DNA of 64,000 nucleotides. It comes from Vulgatibacter incomptus_A. GTDB lineage: Bacteria > Myxococcota > Myxococcia > Myxococcales > Vulgatibacteraceae. Below the pieces are notes generated by a model. That model did no database searches. It worked only from the letters and a program-made list of their open reading frames with translations, and had not been told where the DNA came from. Shown here piece by piece: positions 8,560 to 16,005 of this stretch. Position numbers and translations under genes: made by a program. Every line of letters starts with the position of its first letter. The stretch's first letter is position 1. The stretch is from the NCBI GenBank assembly GCA_040391605.1, contig JBEBXK010000009.1, positions 1 through 64,000 of the forward strand, read 5' to 3'.

Positions 8560-9098
8560 GCGCGCTGATCTCGATCCTCGAGGTGATCTCCACCTGGGCG
8601 ATCCCCCTCTTCCTGGTAGGCGTCCCGGCCTATGCCCTCGCCCGCGGCGTCAAGGTCTATCCGGTCTTCGTGGAGGGCGCGAAGGAGGGGCTGCAGGTGG
8701 CGATCCGGATCGTGCCCTACCTGGTGGCGATCCTCGCCGCGGTGGGCGCCTTCCGCGGCGCCGGCGCCATGGATCGACTCGCCGCCTGGCTCCAGCCCAT
8801 CACCGAGCCCCTGGGCATCCCCGCCTCCGTGCTCCCCCTCTTCCTGGTGCGCCCCCTCTCGGGGAGCGGGACCACGGGGCTCCTCGCCGATCTGATCGAG
8901 AGCGAGGGCCCCGATAGCGTCGCCTCTTTGATCGGCGCGGTGGTCCACGGCTCCACCGAGACCACCTTCTACGTCCTGGCCGTCTACTTCGGCGCCATCG
9001 GCGTGAGCCGCTATCGCCACGCGATCCCCGCGGCGCTCATGGCCGAAGGCGCGGGGATCGTGGCCTCGATCGCCGTCGTCCGCCTCGTCTTCGGCTGA
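8556..9098 (+). CDS. spmB: Spore maturation protein B-like membrane protein
   Basis: A 180-residue membrane protein and the expected partner of SpmA. It has four or five hydrophobic segments and the family landmarks FVEGAKEGLQVAIRIVPYLV, PLGIPASVLPLFLVRPLSGS and VVHGSTETTFYVLAVYFG. The segment SGSGTTGLLADLI matches the conserved region of the second Gate domain. The 4-bp overlap with spmA argues for coupled translation and a heteromeric complex. Function in this organism is not known; myxobacteria form spores by another route, so a role in sporulation is only a possibility. Confidence 0.88.
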   Translation: MSALISILEVISTWAIPLFLVGVPAYALARGVKVYPVFVEGAKEGLQVAIRIVPYLVAILAAVGAFRGAGAMDRLAAWLQPITEPLGIPASVLPLFLVRPLSGSGTTGLLADLIESEGPDSVASLIGAVVHGSTETTFYVLAVYFGAIGVSRYRHAIPAALMAEGAGIVASIAVVRLVFG

Positions 9099-9296
9099 GG
9101 CGCCGGTCGAACGGAACGGGCCTCCTGTCGAGCGGAGCTCGAGGCGACGGGGACCGCGCGGAAACGATCCCAACCGCGCCCAGCTGCCGCCGACGGCCCT
9201 CCCCTCGCGTTCTCCTCCTCCTGGACGCGCTTCCCCCGGCTAGATCGCTTCACTTTGGCGCCAGCGTCCGGGCCGAAGCGGGTACCCTGCGTCGCG

Positions 9297-10445
9297 ATGC
9301 TCCTCTCTCTCATCGGCGATCGCCGCGTGGTCATCTGCAGCGGCGCCGGCGGCGTGGGCAAGACCACCATCTCCGCCGCCGTCGCCCTCGCCGCCGCCCG
9401 CGCAGGCCGAAGGGCGGTGGTCCTCACCATCGATCCCGCCAGACGCCTCGCCGACGCCCTGGGCCTGCCGACGCTCCCCAGCGAGCCCGAGGCGGTGCCC
9501 CGCCAGCTCCTGGACGCCGTCGGCGTGCCGCCGGGCGGATCGCTCCACGCGCTGATGCTCGATCCGAAGGCGACCTTCGACGCCTTGGTCCGCAAGCTGA
9601 ACCAGCCCGCCGACGCCGAGCGGATCCTCCAGAACCGGATGTACCAGAACGTCTCCGAGCTCCTGGCGGGGATGCAGGAGTACGCCGCCGAGGAGAAGCT
9701 CCACCAGCTGGCTGCCGACGATCGCTTCGACATGGTGGTGGTGGACACGCCCCCCACCCGCAACGCCCTCGACTTCCTGGAGGCGCCCAACAAGCTCTCC
9801 CGCTTCATGGACGAGCGGGTGCTCAAGTGGTTCGCGCCCCAGGAGAAGAAGCGCTTCGGCATCCTCCAGCGCACCGGCCGGATCGTCGGCGGCGTGCTCG
9901 CCAAGGTCTTCGGCGAGGGCTTCACCGCCGAGCTCGGCGGCTTCCTCTCCGCCATCGGTGGAATGACCGCTACCTTCCGCGCCCACGCCGAGGAGGTGCG
10001 GCTCCTGCTGGCCTCCTCTCAGGCCACCTTCGTCCTGGTCACCGCCCCGGAGGCCGCCGCCCTGGACGACGCGCTCTACTTCCGCGACAAGCTCACCGAG
10101 CTCGGCCTGCCCTTCTCCGGCTACGTGGTCAACCGCCTCCACCCGCAGCGCCCCGAGCCTAGCGAGGCCGATCGCGCCGCCACCTTCGCGGCGCTGGCCG
10201 CCGAGCTGGGGGAGGACGAGGCTCGTTCCCTCCTCGCCAGGCTCGAGGCCTCCTACGCCCAGGAGCGCGCGCGATCGCTGCTCGATCATCGGATGCTGGA
10301 GCGGCTCCATGCGAGGGGGCGGGCCCCTGTCGTTGGCATCCCCCGCCTCGAAGGCGAGATCGGAGACCTCGCCGGCCTGGTGCGGATCGACGAGCTCTCC
10401 TTCCTGGCCGACCCCACCGCCACCTCCATCTCCGAGGCCCGTTGA
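9297..10445 (+). CDS. ArsA/Get3-family ATPase
   Basis: A 382-residue P-loop ATPase of the deviant Walker A type. VVICSGAGGVGKTTISAAVA holds the signature lysine, and VVDTPPTRNALDFLEAP matches switch II of ArsA proteins. Other family landmarks are VLTIDPARRLADALG and FVLVTAPEAAALDDALYF. There are no arsenic genes nearby, so it is likely one of the bacterial ArsA-like ATPases of unknown cargo rather than a dedicated arsenite pump. ATG 9297 is preferred to an upstream TTG (9255) because it begins just before the first beta strand. TACCCT lies 8 nt upstream and there is no ribosome site. Confidence 0.87.
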   Translation: MLLSLIGDRRVVICSGAGGVGKTTISAAVALAAARAGRRAVVLTIDPARRLADALGLPTLPSEPEAVPRQLLDAVGVPPGGSLHALMLDPKATFDALVRKLNQPADAERILQNRMYQNVSELLAGMQEYAAEEKLHQLAADDRFDMVVVDTPPTRNALDFLEAPNKLSRFMDERVLKWFAPQEKKRFGILQRTGRIVGGVLAKVFGEGFTAELGGFLSAIGGMTATFRAHAEEVRLLLASSQATFVLVTAPEAAALDDALYFRDKLTELGLPFSGYVVNRLHPQRPEPSEADRAATFAALAAELGEDEARSLLARLEASYAQERARSLLDHRMLERLHARGRAPVVGIPRLEGEIGDLAGLVRIDELSFLADPTATSISEAR

Positions 10446-10496
10446 GACGCCGCCCCTTGCCCGGGCGAGGCGAGGCCGGTTAGGTTGAGCCGCCTC

Positions 10497-11510
10497 ATGG
10501 AAGGATCGCCCGTGCCCCATCGCCTCGGCCTCGTCCCGATGATCGCCGCCCTCCTGCTGGTCCTGGCATCCGCCTGCTCCAGCGCCGAGGATCGCGCCGC
10601 CAAGGAGCGGATCTTCTCGCCGGAGGATCCGCCCAGGGTGCTGCAGGCCGCGGCGGAGTCCCTCGATCTCTCGAAGCTCCCCTCGGATGCCGGCCTCCTC
10701 GATCGGGTGGTCTCGATCTCGGCCGCCGAGGCGCGGGCGCGGATCGGTCCCCACGTGCAGAAGGCCAAGGTGGAGTTCCGCTGGAGCACCGACGCCAAGA
10801 CGGTGAAGCTCTCCGAGGAGCGCTTCGTGGCGTTGGGGGACGCAGGCGACTTCCACGTGCGGATCGAGAACGACGAGCGCAAGGGCATGGAGTGGTTCAA
10901 GCTCGACGGCGTCTCCTATACCCGCTCGCGCTACGCCCCTTTCCGCGAGCGACGCCGCGATCGAGGATCGTCCGAGCACGTGGTGGACTCCGCCTACGCC
11001 ACCCTCGAGACCTTCGATGAGCTGGTCCACGGCGCCATGCGACTGGAGTCCACCGGCGAGGTCACCATCGCAGGACGCCGCGCCCTTCGCTTCGGCGTGA
11101 TGCTCGGCGAGCCACGGAAGGCGACGACCGCGAAGGCCCTGCCTCCCATCGTCTATCCGAAGGATGGGCCGGATCCCGACACCGCCCTGCGCCTGGCTGC
11201 AGCGAGCGAGGGGCGCACCTCGGCGATCTCCGGCCATCTGGCGGTGGACGCGGCGACCGGCGTGCCGTTGGAGGCGGATCTCCGCGCCACCGTGGTCGTG
11301 CCCGCAGGGGGCGAAGAGAGGCTGGCTGCCCGCCTCGAGCTGCAGCTCCGCCTCGATGTCTCCCAGGTCGGCGACGCTCCCGCCATCGCCATCCCCGAGC
11401 ATCTGGACGACGCGCCGAGGCCCCCCGGCGTCGTAGCGACCCTCCGGGCCTACGGCCTCGGTCAGGCGCCGGAGGCCGACGCCCCCGAAGAGCCGGCCGA
11501 CGACGACTGA
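10497..11510 (+). CDS. Putative secreted lipoprotein, unknown function
   Basis: About 337 residues. The N-terminus contains a hydrophobic stretch ending in a lipobox (LVLASAC, then SSAEDRAAKERIF). The rest is hydrophilic with beta-type alternation, for example HVRIENDERKGMEWFKLDGV and FGVMLGEPRK. The length and the outline of two-part beta sheet suggest a periplasmic-facing lipoprotein, but I recognise no domain. Several starts are possible (TTG 10485, ATG 10497, GTG 10512). It follows the ArsA-like gene by about 50 nt in the same direction and may be co-transcribed. It ends with an acidic PEEPADDD tail. Confidence 0.7.
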   Translation: MEGSPVPHRLGLVPMIAALLLVLASACSSAEDRAAKERIFSPEDPPRVLQAAAESLDLSKLPSDAGLLDRVVSISAAEARARIGPHVQKAKVEFRWSTDAKTVKLSEERFVALGDAGDFHVRIENDERKGMEWFKLDGVSYTRSRYAPFRERRRDRGSSEHVVDSAYATLETFDELVHGAMRLESTGEVTIAGRRALRFGVMLGEPRKATTAKALPPIVYPKDGPDPDTALRLAAASEGRTSAISGHLAVDAATGVPLEADLRATVVVPAGGEERLAARLELQLRLDVSQVGDAPAIAIPEHLDDAPRPPGVVATLRAYGLGQAPEADAPEEPADDD

Positions 11511-11682
11511 ACGTCCAAGGCGCCAACTGCGCGAGGGCTCCAGACCGGGGGCTTGGCTTCGCGATCGAGGGGGAAGCCGGAGGGCGTCGCCCATCCCCCG
11601 AGCAGCCTGCCGTCTACGGGGTCTAGGGCGGAGCCATCTCTTCGTCTTTGATTATTTACAATAAAACCCACATGTCTCCCTG

Positions 11683-11732
11683 CCGACACACAATGTCGGA
11701 AATGTTGACCTCGTATGAACCTGCGGTAGCGT
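11683..11732 (+). promoter_or_regulatory. Promoter and palindromic operator candidate
   Basis: An inverted repeat CCGACA-N5-TGTCGG (11683-11699) lies directly upstream of a sigma-70-like pair, TTGACC (11705-11710) and TAGCGT (11727-11732), 16 nt apart. The preceding 30 nt (11642-11672) are unusually AT-rich for this genome. The arrangement suggests a regulator site upstream of the small gene at 11761. Confidence 0.5.
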
Positions 11733-11760
11733 GGGTGAAACTTTGCCGTTGAGGTGAACC

Positions 11761-12081
11761 ATGAGTGGAACGCAGCGCAAGGGTAGCAGGTCAGCCGTAG
11801 TCGAGGTTCGTACGACGAGTCGCTCCGCCGTCGCAGCGGGGCTCTCGTCCCGCTCGATGGAGGTCACGTCCGAGGAGGAGCGGGTCCTCCGCGGGCTTCA
11901 CGGAGTGTCTGCCCCAGCCGACACGCGCCTGGAGCGCAAGGCCTCGGGTCCCGTGCTGGACGAGCTCCTCGTCATGGAGCTCGAGATCCGCCGCCGCTAT
12001 CAGGCCCACCTCGCCCGCGCCCGCCCCGTGGCGTCGGCCGAGAAGGATCAGATCGTCCGCGCCCTTCGCGCCAAGAAGTAG
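11761..12081 (+). CDS. Small conserved-looking protein, unknown function
   Basis: A 106-residue protein. The ATG is preceded by GAGGTGA at 5 nt, a strong ribosome site. The N-terminal 40 residues are Ser/Thr/Arg-rich and probably flexible. The C-terminal half looks helical and charged (VLDELLVMELEIRRRYQ, then AEKDQIVRALRAKK). I recognise no domain. A clear promoter and possible operator upstream and the strong ribosome site support a real, regulated gene. It is followed by two copies of a palindromic repeat. Confidence 0.7.
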   Translation: MSGTQRKGSRSAVVEVRTTSRSAVAAGLSSRSMEVTSEEERVLRGLHGVSAPADTRLERKASGPVLDELLVMELEIRRRYQAHLARARPVASAEKDQIVRALRAKK

Positions 12082-12083
12082 CC

Positions 12084-12260
12084 AGAGCCTGTGAAAGAAT
12101 CGCCCTCACCCCGAAGGTGGGGGCGATCTTTTCACGCGCGCTGCGCGCTACGGCTCCTTCTGACGTTCGCTCGCCGCTCGCTCGCTGGAGCCTATGAGAG
12201 AATCACTCTCACGCGAGGTGGGGGCGCTCTCCTCCGTGATTTCTTCAAGAGTTCTTGGCC
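12084..12260. repeat. Dispersed palindromic repeat, two copies in tandem
   Basis: The first unit has a 20-nt left arm (12091-12110) and a 20-nt right arm (12116-12135) that pair at 17 of 20 positions around a 5-nt loop. It is followed by a GC-rich tail, CGCGCTGCGCGCTACGGCTC. A second, more decayed unit begins with GGAGCC at 12187. Related sequence occurs near 3.4, 19.8, 20.9 and 52.0 kb. The hairpin stands just after the small gene's stop, so it could also end its transcript. Confidence 0.7.
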
Positions 12261-13241
12261 CCCGGGGAGAAGAGCCGGCTCGCCGTCGACGGCCGAGTCG
12301 CTCGGCGGCCCGCTCCTCGTCCTCTCCTTGAAGCCGAGTCGAGGCCCGCCATTCGTCGCATTCAACTTCAGGTCACTGCCGCCGACGGCGGGGAGCGGAT
12401 CGATCGATTCCTCGCCGCCCGCGCCGGCGTCTCCCGTGGCGAGGCCCGCCGTGCCCTCGAGCGGGGCGGCGTCTACCTGGACGGCGCCCGCTGCAAGATC
12501 GCGTCGAAGGCGCTGCGGCCGGGGCAGCGCGTGGAGCTGGTCCTCGAGGAGTCCGGCAGGGTCCAGGGCGTCGATGTAGCCCCGCTCTCGATCCTCTTCG
12601 AGGACGACTCGGTCCTGGCGGTCTCCAAGGCTGCCGGCGTCCCCTCCCAGGCGACCCTCACCGGCGACGTGGGCACCCTGCCCTGGCTCGTGGCGGCGCA
12701 TCTCGGGCGCAAGCTCTCCGAGATCGCCACCGTCCACCGCCTCGACCGCGACACCTCCGGGGTGGTGGTCTTCGGGAAGGATCGCGCCTCCACCGCAGCC
12801 CTCGCCTCCGCCTTTCGCGACGGGACCGCCCAGAAGGAATACCTGGCCATCGTGGCAGGCGATCTCCAGGGTGCCGGGCGGATCGACGCGCCGCTGGCGC
12901 CGCTGCCGGGCCGCCGCGGATCCTTCGCCGTGATCGAAGGCGGCCTCCCCGCCTCGACCCGCTACGAGGCCATCGCCCACCTCGACACCAGCGCCACGGC
13001 GGTGCGCCTCTTCCCCGAGACCGGGCGGACCCATCAGCTCCGGGTCCACCTCGCCCACCTCGGGCATCCGATCGTCGGCGACACACGCTACGGCGGCCCC
13101 GGGCGGATCGGGCCGATCGAGGCGCCCCGGATGCTGCTCCACGCCAGGGCTCTCGCCCTCCCCCACCCGATCGAGGGGGAGCTCCGCTTGGAGGCGCCCC
13201 TGCCGCAGGATCTCAGCGCGGCCCTGGCGGCTTTTGGCTGA
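12255..13241 (+). CDS. RluA-family RNA pseudouridine synthase
   Basis: A 328-residue enzyme that isomerises uridine to pseudouridine in rRNA or tRNA. An N-terminal S4-like RNA-binding segment (GGERIDRFLAARAGVSRGEA) precedes the catalytic domain. ATVHRLDRDTSGVVVFGK contains the catalytic aspartate. The region FPETGRTHQLRVHLAHLGHP and the following GDTRYGG are further RluA hallmarks. The only in-frame conventional start is TTG 12255, which lies in the repeat element; the conserved part starts about 35 residues later, so the true start is uncertain. RluC/RluD-type specificity cannot be decided. Confidence 0.9.
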   Translation: MAPGEKSRLAVDGRVARRPAPRPLLEAESRPAIRRIQLQVTAADGGERIDRFLAARAGVSRGEARRALERGGVYLDGARCKIASKALRPGQRVELVLEESGRVQGVDVAPLSILFEDDSVLAVSKAAGVPSQATLTGDVGTLPWLVAAHLGRKLSEIATVHRLDRDTSGVVVFGKDRASTAALASAFRDGTAQKEYLAIVAGDLQGAGRIDAPLAPLPGRRGSFAVIEGGLPASTRYEAIAHLDTSATAVRLFPETGRTHQLRVHLAHLGHPIVGDTRYGGPGRIGPIEAPRMLLHARALALPHPIEGELRLEAPLPQDLSAALAAFG

Positions 13242-13265
13242 AAGGGGCCTCCGACGAATTTTCGC

Positions 13266-13326
13266 TTGATACCCGGGGTCAAGGACGGCTATCCAATGGG
13301 ACCCCCAGCGGGCGCTTCCGCCCGCT
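13266..13326 (+). promoter_or_regulatory. Promoter and leader hairpin of the histone-fold gene
   Basis: TTGATA (13266-13271) and TATCCA (13290-13295) are 18 nt apart. Just behind the predicted start site lies a perfect 8-bp hairpin, AGCGGGCG-CTTC-CGCCCGCT (13307-13326), near the 5' end of the transcript. GGAGGAGAG precedes the ATG at 13370. The set suggests a separately transcribed, efficiently translated small gene; the hairpin could alternatively terminate the upstream gene. Confidence 0.5.
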
Positions 13327-13369
13327 CCTGGTTGCTTCCGGCTCAGATCCGGTTGGGAGGAGAGACACC

Positions 13370-13567
13370 ATGGCCGATGCACGCGAGATGCTTCTCGTTC
13401 AGTCCAAGGTTCGTGAAGTGATCAAGTCGAAGGGTGGCGAGCAGGGCATTCGCACCAGCGAGGATTTCCTCAACGGCTTGAATGACGTCGTCCACGCCGC
13501 CATCGACCGCGCGATCGAGCGCGCGAAGAAGAACGGCCGCGCGACGCTGCGCGAGCACGATCTCTAG
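13370..13567 (+). CDS. Bacterial histone-fold protein
   Basis: A 65-residue protein whose pattern matches the histone fold. The first helix reads LLVQSKVREVIKSKG, like the alpha-1 segment of archaeal histones. A longer amphipathic helix follows (EDFLNGLNDVVHAAIDRAIE). It ends with ERAKKNGRATLREHDL, equivalent to the AGRKTIKAEDI stretch of HMf. The Arg-Asp clamp is preserved: Arg56 of GRAT is seven residues before Asp64. It stops right after that Asp-Leu, so the third helix is missing or very short, as I recall for Bdellovibrio-type bacterial histones. A very strong ribosome site (GGAGGAGAG) and its own terminator suggest abundant expression. Expected role: DNA binding or chromatin organisation. 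Function is inferred, not shown. Confidence 0.8.
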   Translation: MADAREMLLVQSKVREVIKSKGGEQGIRTSEDFLNGLNDVVHAAIDRAIERAKKNGRATLREHDL

Positions 13568-13595
13568 GACCTGTCGACGCCCGAGAAGGGCGGTG

Positions 13596-13623
13596 TTGGC
13601 GGAAAAACTCGACACGCTATATA
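13596..13623 (+). promoter_or_regulatory. Weak promoter-like pair before the terminator
   Basis: TTGGCG (13596-13601) and TATATA (13618-13623) are 16 nt apart, just after the histone-fold gene and immediately before its terminator hairpin. No gene follows on this strand, so it is either spurious or drives a very short RNA. Confidence 0.25.
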
Positions 13624-13627
13624 GGCC

Positions 13628-13670
13628 GTCGCCGCGACTCCCTCCGGGGGATCGCGGCGATTGTGTTTTC
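13628..13670 (+). terminator. Rho-independent terminator of the histone-fold gene
   Basis: A 9-bp perfect stem (TCGCCGCGA / TCGCGGCGA, 13629-13637 with 13652-13660) is followed by TTGTGTTTTC. It is the clearest intrinsic terminator in this part of the window and isolates the small gene from the convergent tyrA. Confidence 0.7.
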
Positions 13671-13792
13671 AACGTCATCACGCTGAGAGGCCGCGAAGAA
13701 GTTCACGACCTATGAGCCAGGCGAGGGCTCTGAGGAGAGCCCTTCACCCGCAGCGCACCTGAGACGATCGACTCCGCCTCGAGCGATCGCGA

Positions 13793-14647
13793 TTATCTCA
13801 CTGGCTCGAGCCTGGCCTTGGCGGCCTTTCCCTCGATGGCGGCGGCCAGGAGGCCTGCCGGATCCTGCTCCGCCAGATCGGCCAGGCGCAGTAGCTCGTC
13901 CGCGAGGACACGGGCAGCAGCCGGCGCGAAGGGGTTGGCCCCGACCGCCGCCGCCATGGCCTCAGGGGGGAGCCCCGCGGGTCGGAGCGTCTCGCCCAGC
14001 GCCGTGGCGATCAGCCGCTCGGCGCCGGCCAGCGCGCCCACCACTCGCACCAACGCCAGCGACCCTAAGTATGGGGCGTGGGACGTCGCCGCGATCAATC
14101 GATCGTGCTCCTCCGCCGAGACGATCACGGGCCTCGCGCCCAGCGCCGCCCAGACCGTGGCCACCCCGGCGGCGAGGTGCTCATCCCCCGGCCTCGGGCA
14201 GAGGGCGACCGGCCGGCCCACGAAGCGATCCTGCCGGTTGGCGGCAGGGCTCGTCGGCTCGGCGGCGATCAGCGGATGACCTCCGACGTACGGGATCCCG
14301 GGGAGGTGCTCCTCCATCAGCGCGGCGATGCTCCCCTTCACCGGCGAGACGTCGGTGACGATCGTCTCCTGCCCGAGATGGGGCGCGAGCAGCGGCAGCA
14401 TCTCGGGGAGCGCCCCCAGCGGCACGCAGAGGAAGACCAACCCGCAGGACGCGAGGCTCGGCCCCGGCGCCTCCTCCGCCCCGGAGACCAGCCGATCGCG
14501 GATCAGCAGGGAGCGGGCCTTGGGATCGGAGTCGATGGCGACCAGAGGCGTCTCCGGGAAGGCGCGGGAGAGGGAGCGGACCAGGCCCGTCCCCATCTGG
14601 CCGAGGCCGACCACGGCGAAGGGAGGCTTCGGAGGCTTGACGTTCAT
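13793..14647 (-). CDS. tyrA: Prephenate dehydrogenase
   Basis: A 284-residue NAD(P)-dependent enzyme converting prephenate to 4-hydroxyphenylpyruvate for tyrosine. FAVVGLGQMGTGLVRSLSR is the dinucleotide-binding loop. VFLCVPLGALPEMLPLLAPH, DVSPVKGSI and YVGGHPLIAAEPTSP are the standard TyrA blocks, the last with the catalytic histidine. The ATG overlaps the stop of the upstream chorismate-mutase-like gene by 4 bp, placing consecutive pathway steps in one unit. A longer open frame upstream of 14647 has no TyrA features and overlaps that gene. Confidence 0.93.
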   Translation of the reverse strand: MNVKPPKPPFAVVGLGQMGTGLVRSLSRAFPETPLVAIDSDPKARSLLIRDRLVSGAEEAPGPSLASCGLVFLCVPLGALPEMLPLLAPHLGQETIVTDVSPVKGSIAALMEEHLPGIPYVGGHPLIAAEPTSPAANRQDRFVGRPVALCPRPGDEHLAAGVATVWAALGARPVIVSAEEHDRLIAATSHAPYLGSLALVRVVGALAGAERLIATALGETLRPAGLPPEAMAAAVGANPFAPAAARVLADELLRLADLAEQDPAGLLAAAIEGKAAKARLEPVR

Positions 14648-14967
14648 GGTGCGCTCGCAGGCTCGAGGGAGACGGCGCGCAGGCGTCGGCGGCGCTTGAC
14701 CCGGACGTGGGCCACCACCTGGAGGGATCCTGCGTCGGCCGGAGGAGAGGCTTGCTCCCAGAAGACGGGGATCCGGCTCCAGCCGAGCTCCTGGGGGACC
14801 GCGGAGGGGATCTCCAGGGTCGACGGGATCCGGATCCTCGCCGCCACCACCGCCGTGAGCGGGAGACGATTCTCGGCCAGGAGCGCGGCGCAGAGCGCTC
14901 GAAGCGCAGCGGACAGATCCCCGCAAGGCGCGGGGCCGTCCCCCCGGATCTCCTCTACCAATGACAT
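14644..14967 (-). CDS. AroH-type chorismate mutase, divergent
   Basis: A 107-residue protein resembling the trimeric AroH class of chorismate mutases. EIRGDGPAPCG near the N-terminus mirrors the RGA segment with its catalytic arginine (Arg8 here). A helix follows (LSAALRALCAALLAEN), then AVVAARIRIPSTLEIPSAVP, LGWSRIPVFWEQASP and GSLQVVAHVRV. By my alignment the Cys-x-x-Glu active-site segment is replaced by FWEQA and the second catalytic arginine by a histidine or alanine. It may be an active variant or a degenerate subunit. Coupling to tyrA by a 4-bp overlap strongly supports an aromatic-pathway role. Confidence 0.72.
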   Translation of the reverse strand: MSLVEEIRGDGPAPCGDLSAALRALCAALLAENRLPLTAVVAARIRIPSTLEIPSAVPQELGWSRIPVFWEQASPPADAGSLQVVAHVRVKRRRRLRAVSLEPASAP

Positions 14968-15053
14968 GGGCGCGAACCTACCACGCCATGCCCGGAGCCG
15001 CTCGCTCCCCCGCCAGTCCCCATCCTTCGCCCGCCCTCGGCTGGCGAGGGTCC

Positions 15054-15920
15054 TCAGAGGAAGAACTTCAGCGTGAAGCTGAAGATGCGATCGCCCCCTT
15101 CGCCGGAGCGCAGGTTCTGCACGTAGGCCGCCTCGATGGCGGCTGCCTGGGAGATGAAGCCCACGCCGCCCGAGACGAAGTTGCGGTTCTCGTCGGGGAA
15201 GCGCTTGAAACCCGCGCGGATGGCCATCAGCCCATCGAAGAGATACTCGCCGCCGGCGTGGTACGAGAAGCGCGTGGCGTCCTCGTCGGCGAAGTCGAAG
15301 CGGGTGTCGAAGGCCAGGCGGAAGCTGGTGTCGGAGCCCACGGCCACCCCGGCGCCCACCTGGCGGGGGGCCTCCGGGCTGTCCACGTCGATGAGGTTGT
15401 AACCGGCCGCCCCCAACGTGACGAAGTCCACCGGGCGGACCAGGAGTCCGACGTCGGCGGTGATCGCGTTGGTGTGCTCGGGGTGGGAGAACCCCAGGTA
15501 CTTGCCGCCGAAGCCCAGGGCCACCCGCGGTCCCAGCGGGACCGCGAAGCCGAGGTTCACGATGGAGCCCGAGACGTCGCCCTGGGCCCCCTCTCCTGTC
15601 AGCCTCGTATAGGCGAGGCCGGTGGCCAGATTGGTCGACTTGGAGTCCACGATCGAGCCGTTGAACCGCGAGAGGCTGTCGCCCGGATCGAAGGCGTAGG
15701 AGAGATCGATCTCGTATTTGATCGCTTGGGCCATCCCCGCGAGGTTGAAGTAGATCGCCTCGTTCGAAGAGCCGACCGCGATGAACGCGTCCCCCATCGC
15801 CAACGCGCGGGTGCCCGAGAGATCCTGGGCGTTGGGCGTCGGCAGATGAGAGAGGTCGGCGGCCGCCATCCCAGGCAGGGCGACGAGGAGGAAGAGCGCT
15901 GCGGGGATCGACGGACGCAT
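15054..15920 (-). CDS. PorV/PorQ-like outer-membrane beta-barrel
   Basis: A 288-residue secreted protein with a cleavable signal peptide (to about residue 21, GMAAA). The opening after cleavage, LSGTRALAMGDAFIAVGSSN then AIYFNLAGMAQ, is the typical start of FadL-like PorV/PorQ/UPF0164 barrels: a gain-of-glycine strand followed by a substrate-independent NPAG-like turn (NLAG here). Alternating beta strands run to the end and the last residues are SFTLKFFL, with the C-terminal aromatic residue expected for barrel insertion. Cargo unknown; PorV proteins elsewhere shuttle secreted proteins, while FadL moves lipids. Confidence 0.78.
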   Translation of the reverse strand: MRPSIPAALFLLVALPGMAAADLSHLPTPNAQDLSGTRALAMGDAFIAVGSSNEAIYFNLAGMAQAIKYEIDLSYAFDPGDSLSRFNGSIVDSKSTNLATGLAYTRLTGEGAQGDVSGSIVNLGFAVPLGPRVALGFGGKYLGFSHPEHTNAITADVGLLVRPVDFVTLGAAGYNLIDVDSPEAPRQVGAGVAVGSDTSFRLAFDTRFDFADEDATRFSYHAGGEYLFDGLMAIRAGFKRFPDENRNFVSGGVGFISQAAAIEAAYVQNLRSGEGGDRIFSFTLKFFL

Positions 15921-16005
15921 CGGAGCGCATCCTAGCAGACAGATCGAGGCTCGCTTCGCCGATGGGTCCCTGGCGCGTCGGGAGGCTGTGGATCCAGCTG
16001 CGACC

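Noticed and set aside
9297..10445. Arsenic-resistance operon
   Set aside because: The ATPase is ArsA-like, but no arsB, arsC, arsR or arsD gene is adjacent.
12084..12260. CRISPR array
   Set aside because: Only two diverged units with palindromic arms and no regular spacers; it is part of a dispersed repeat family.
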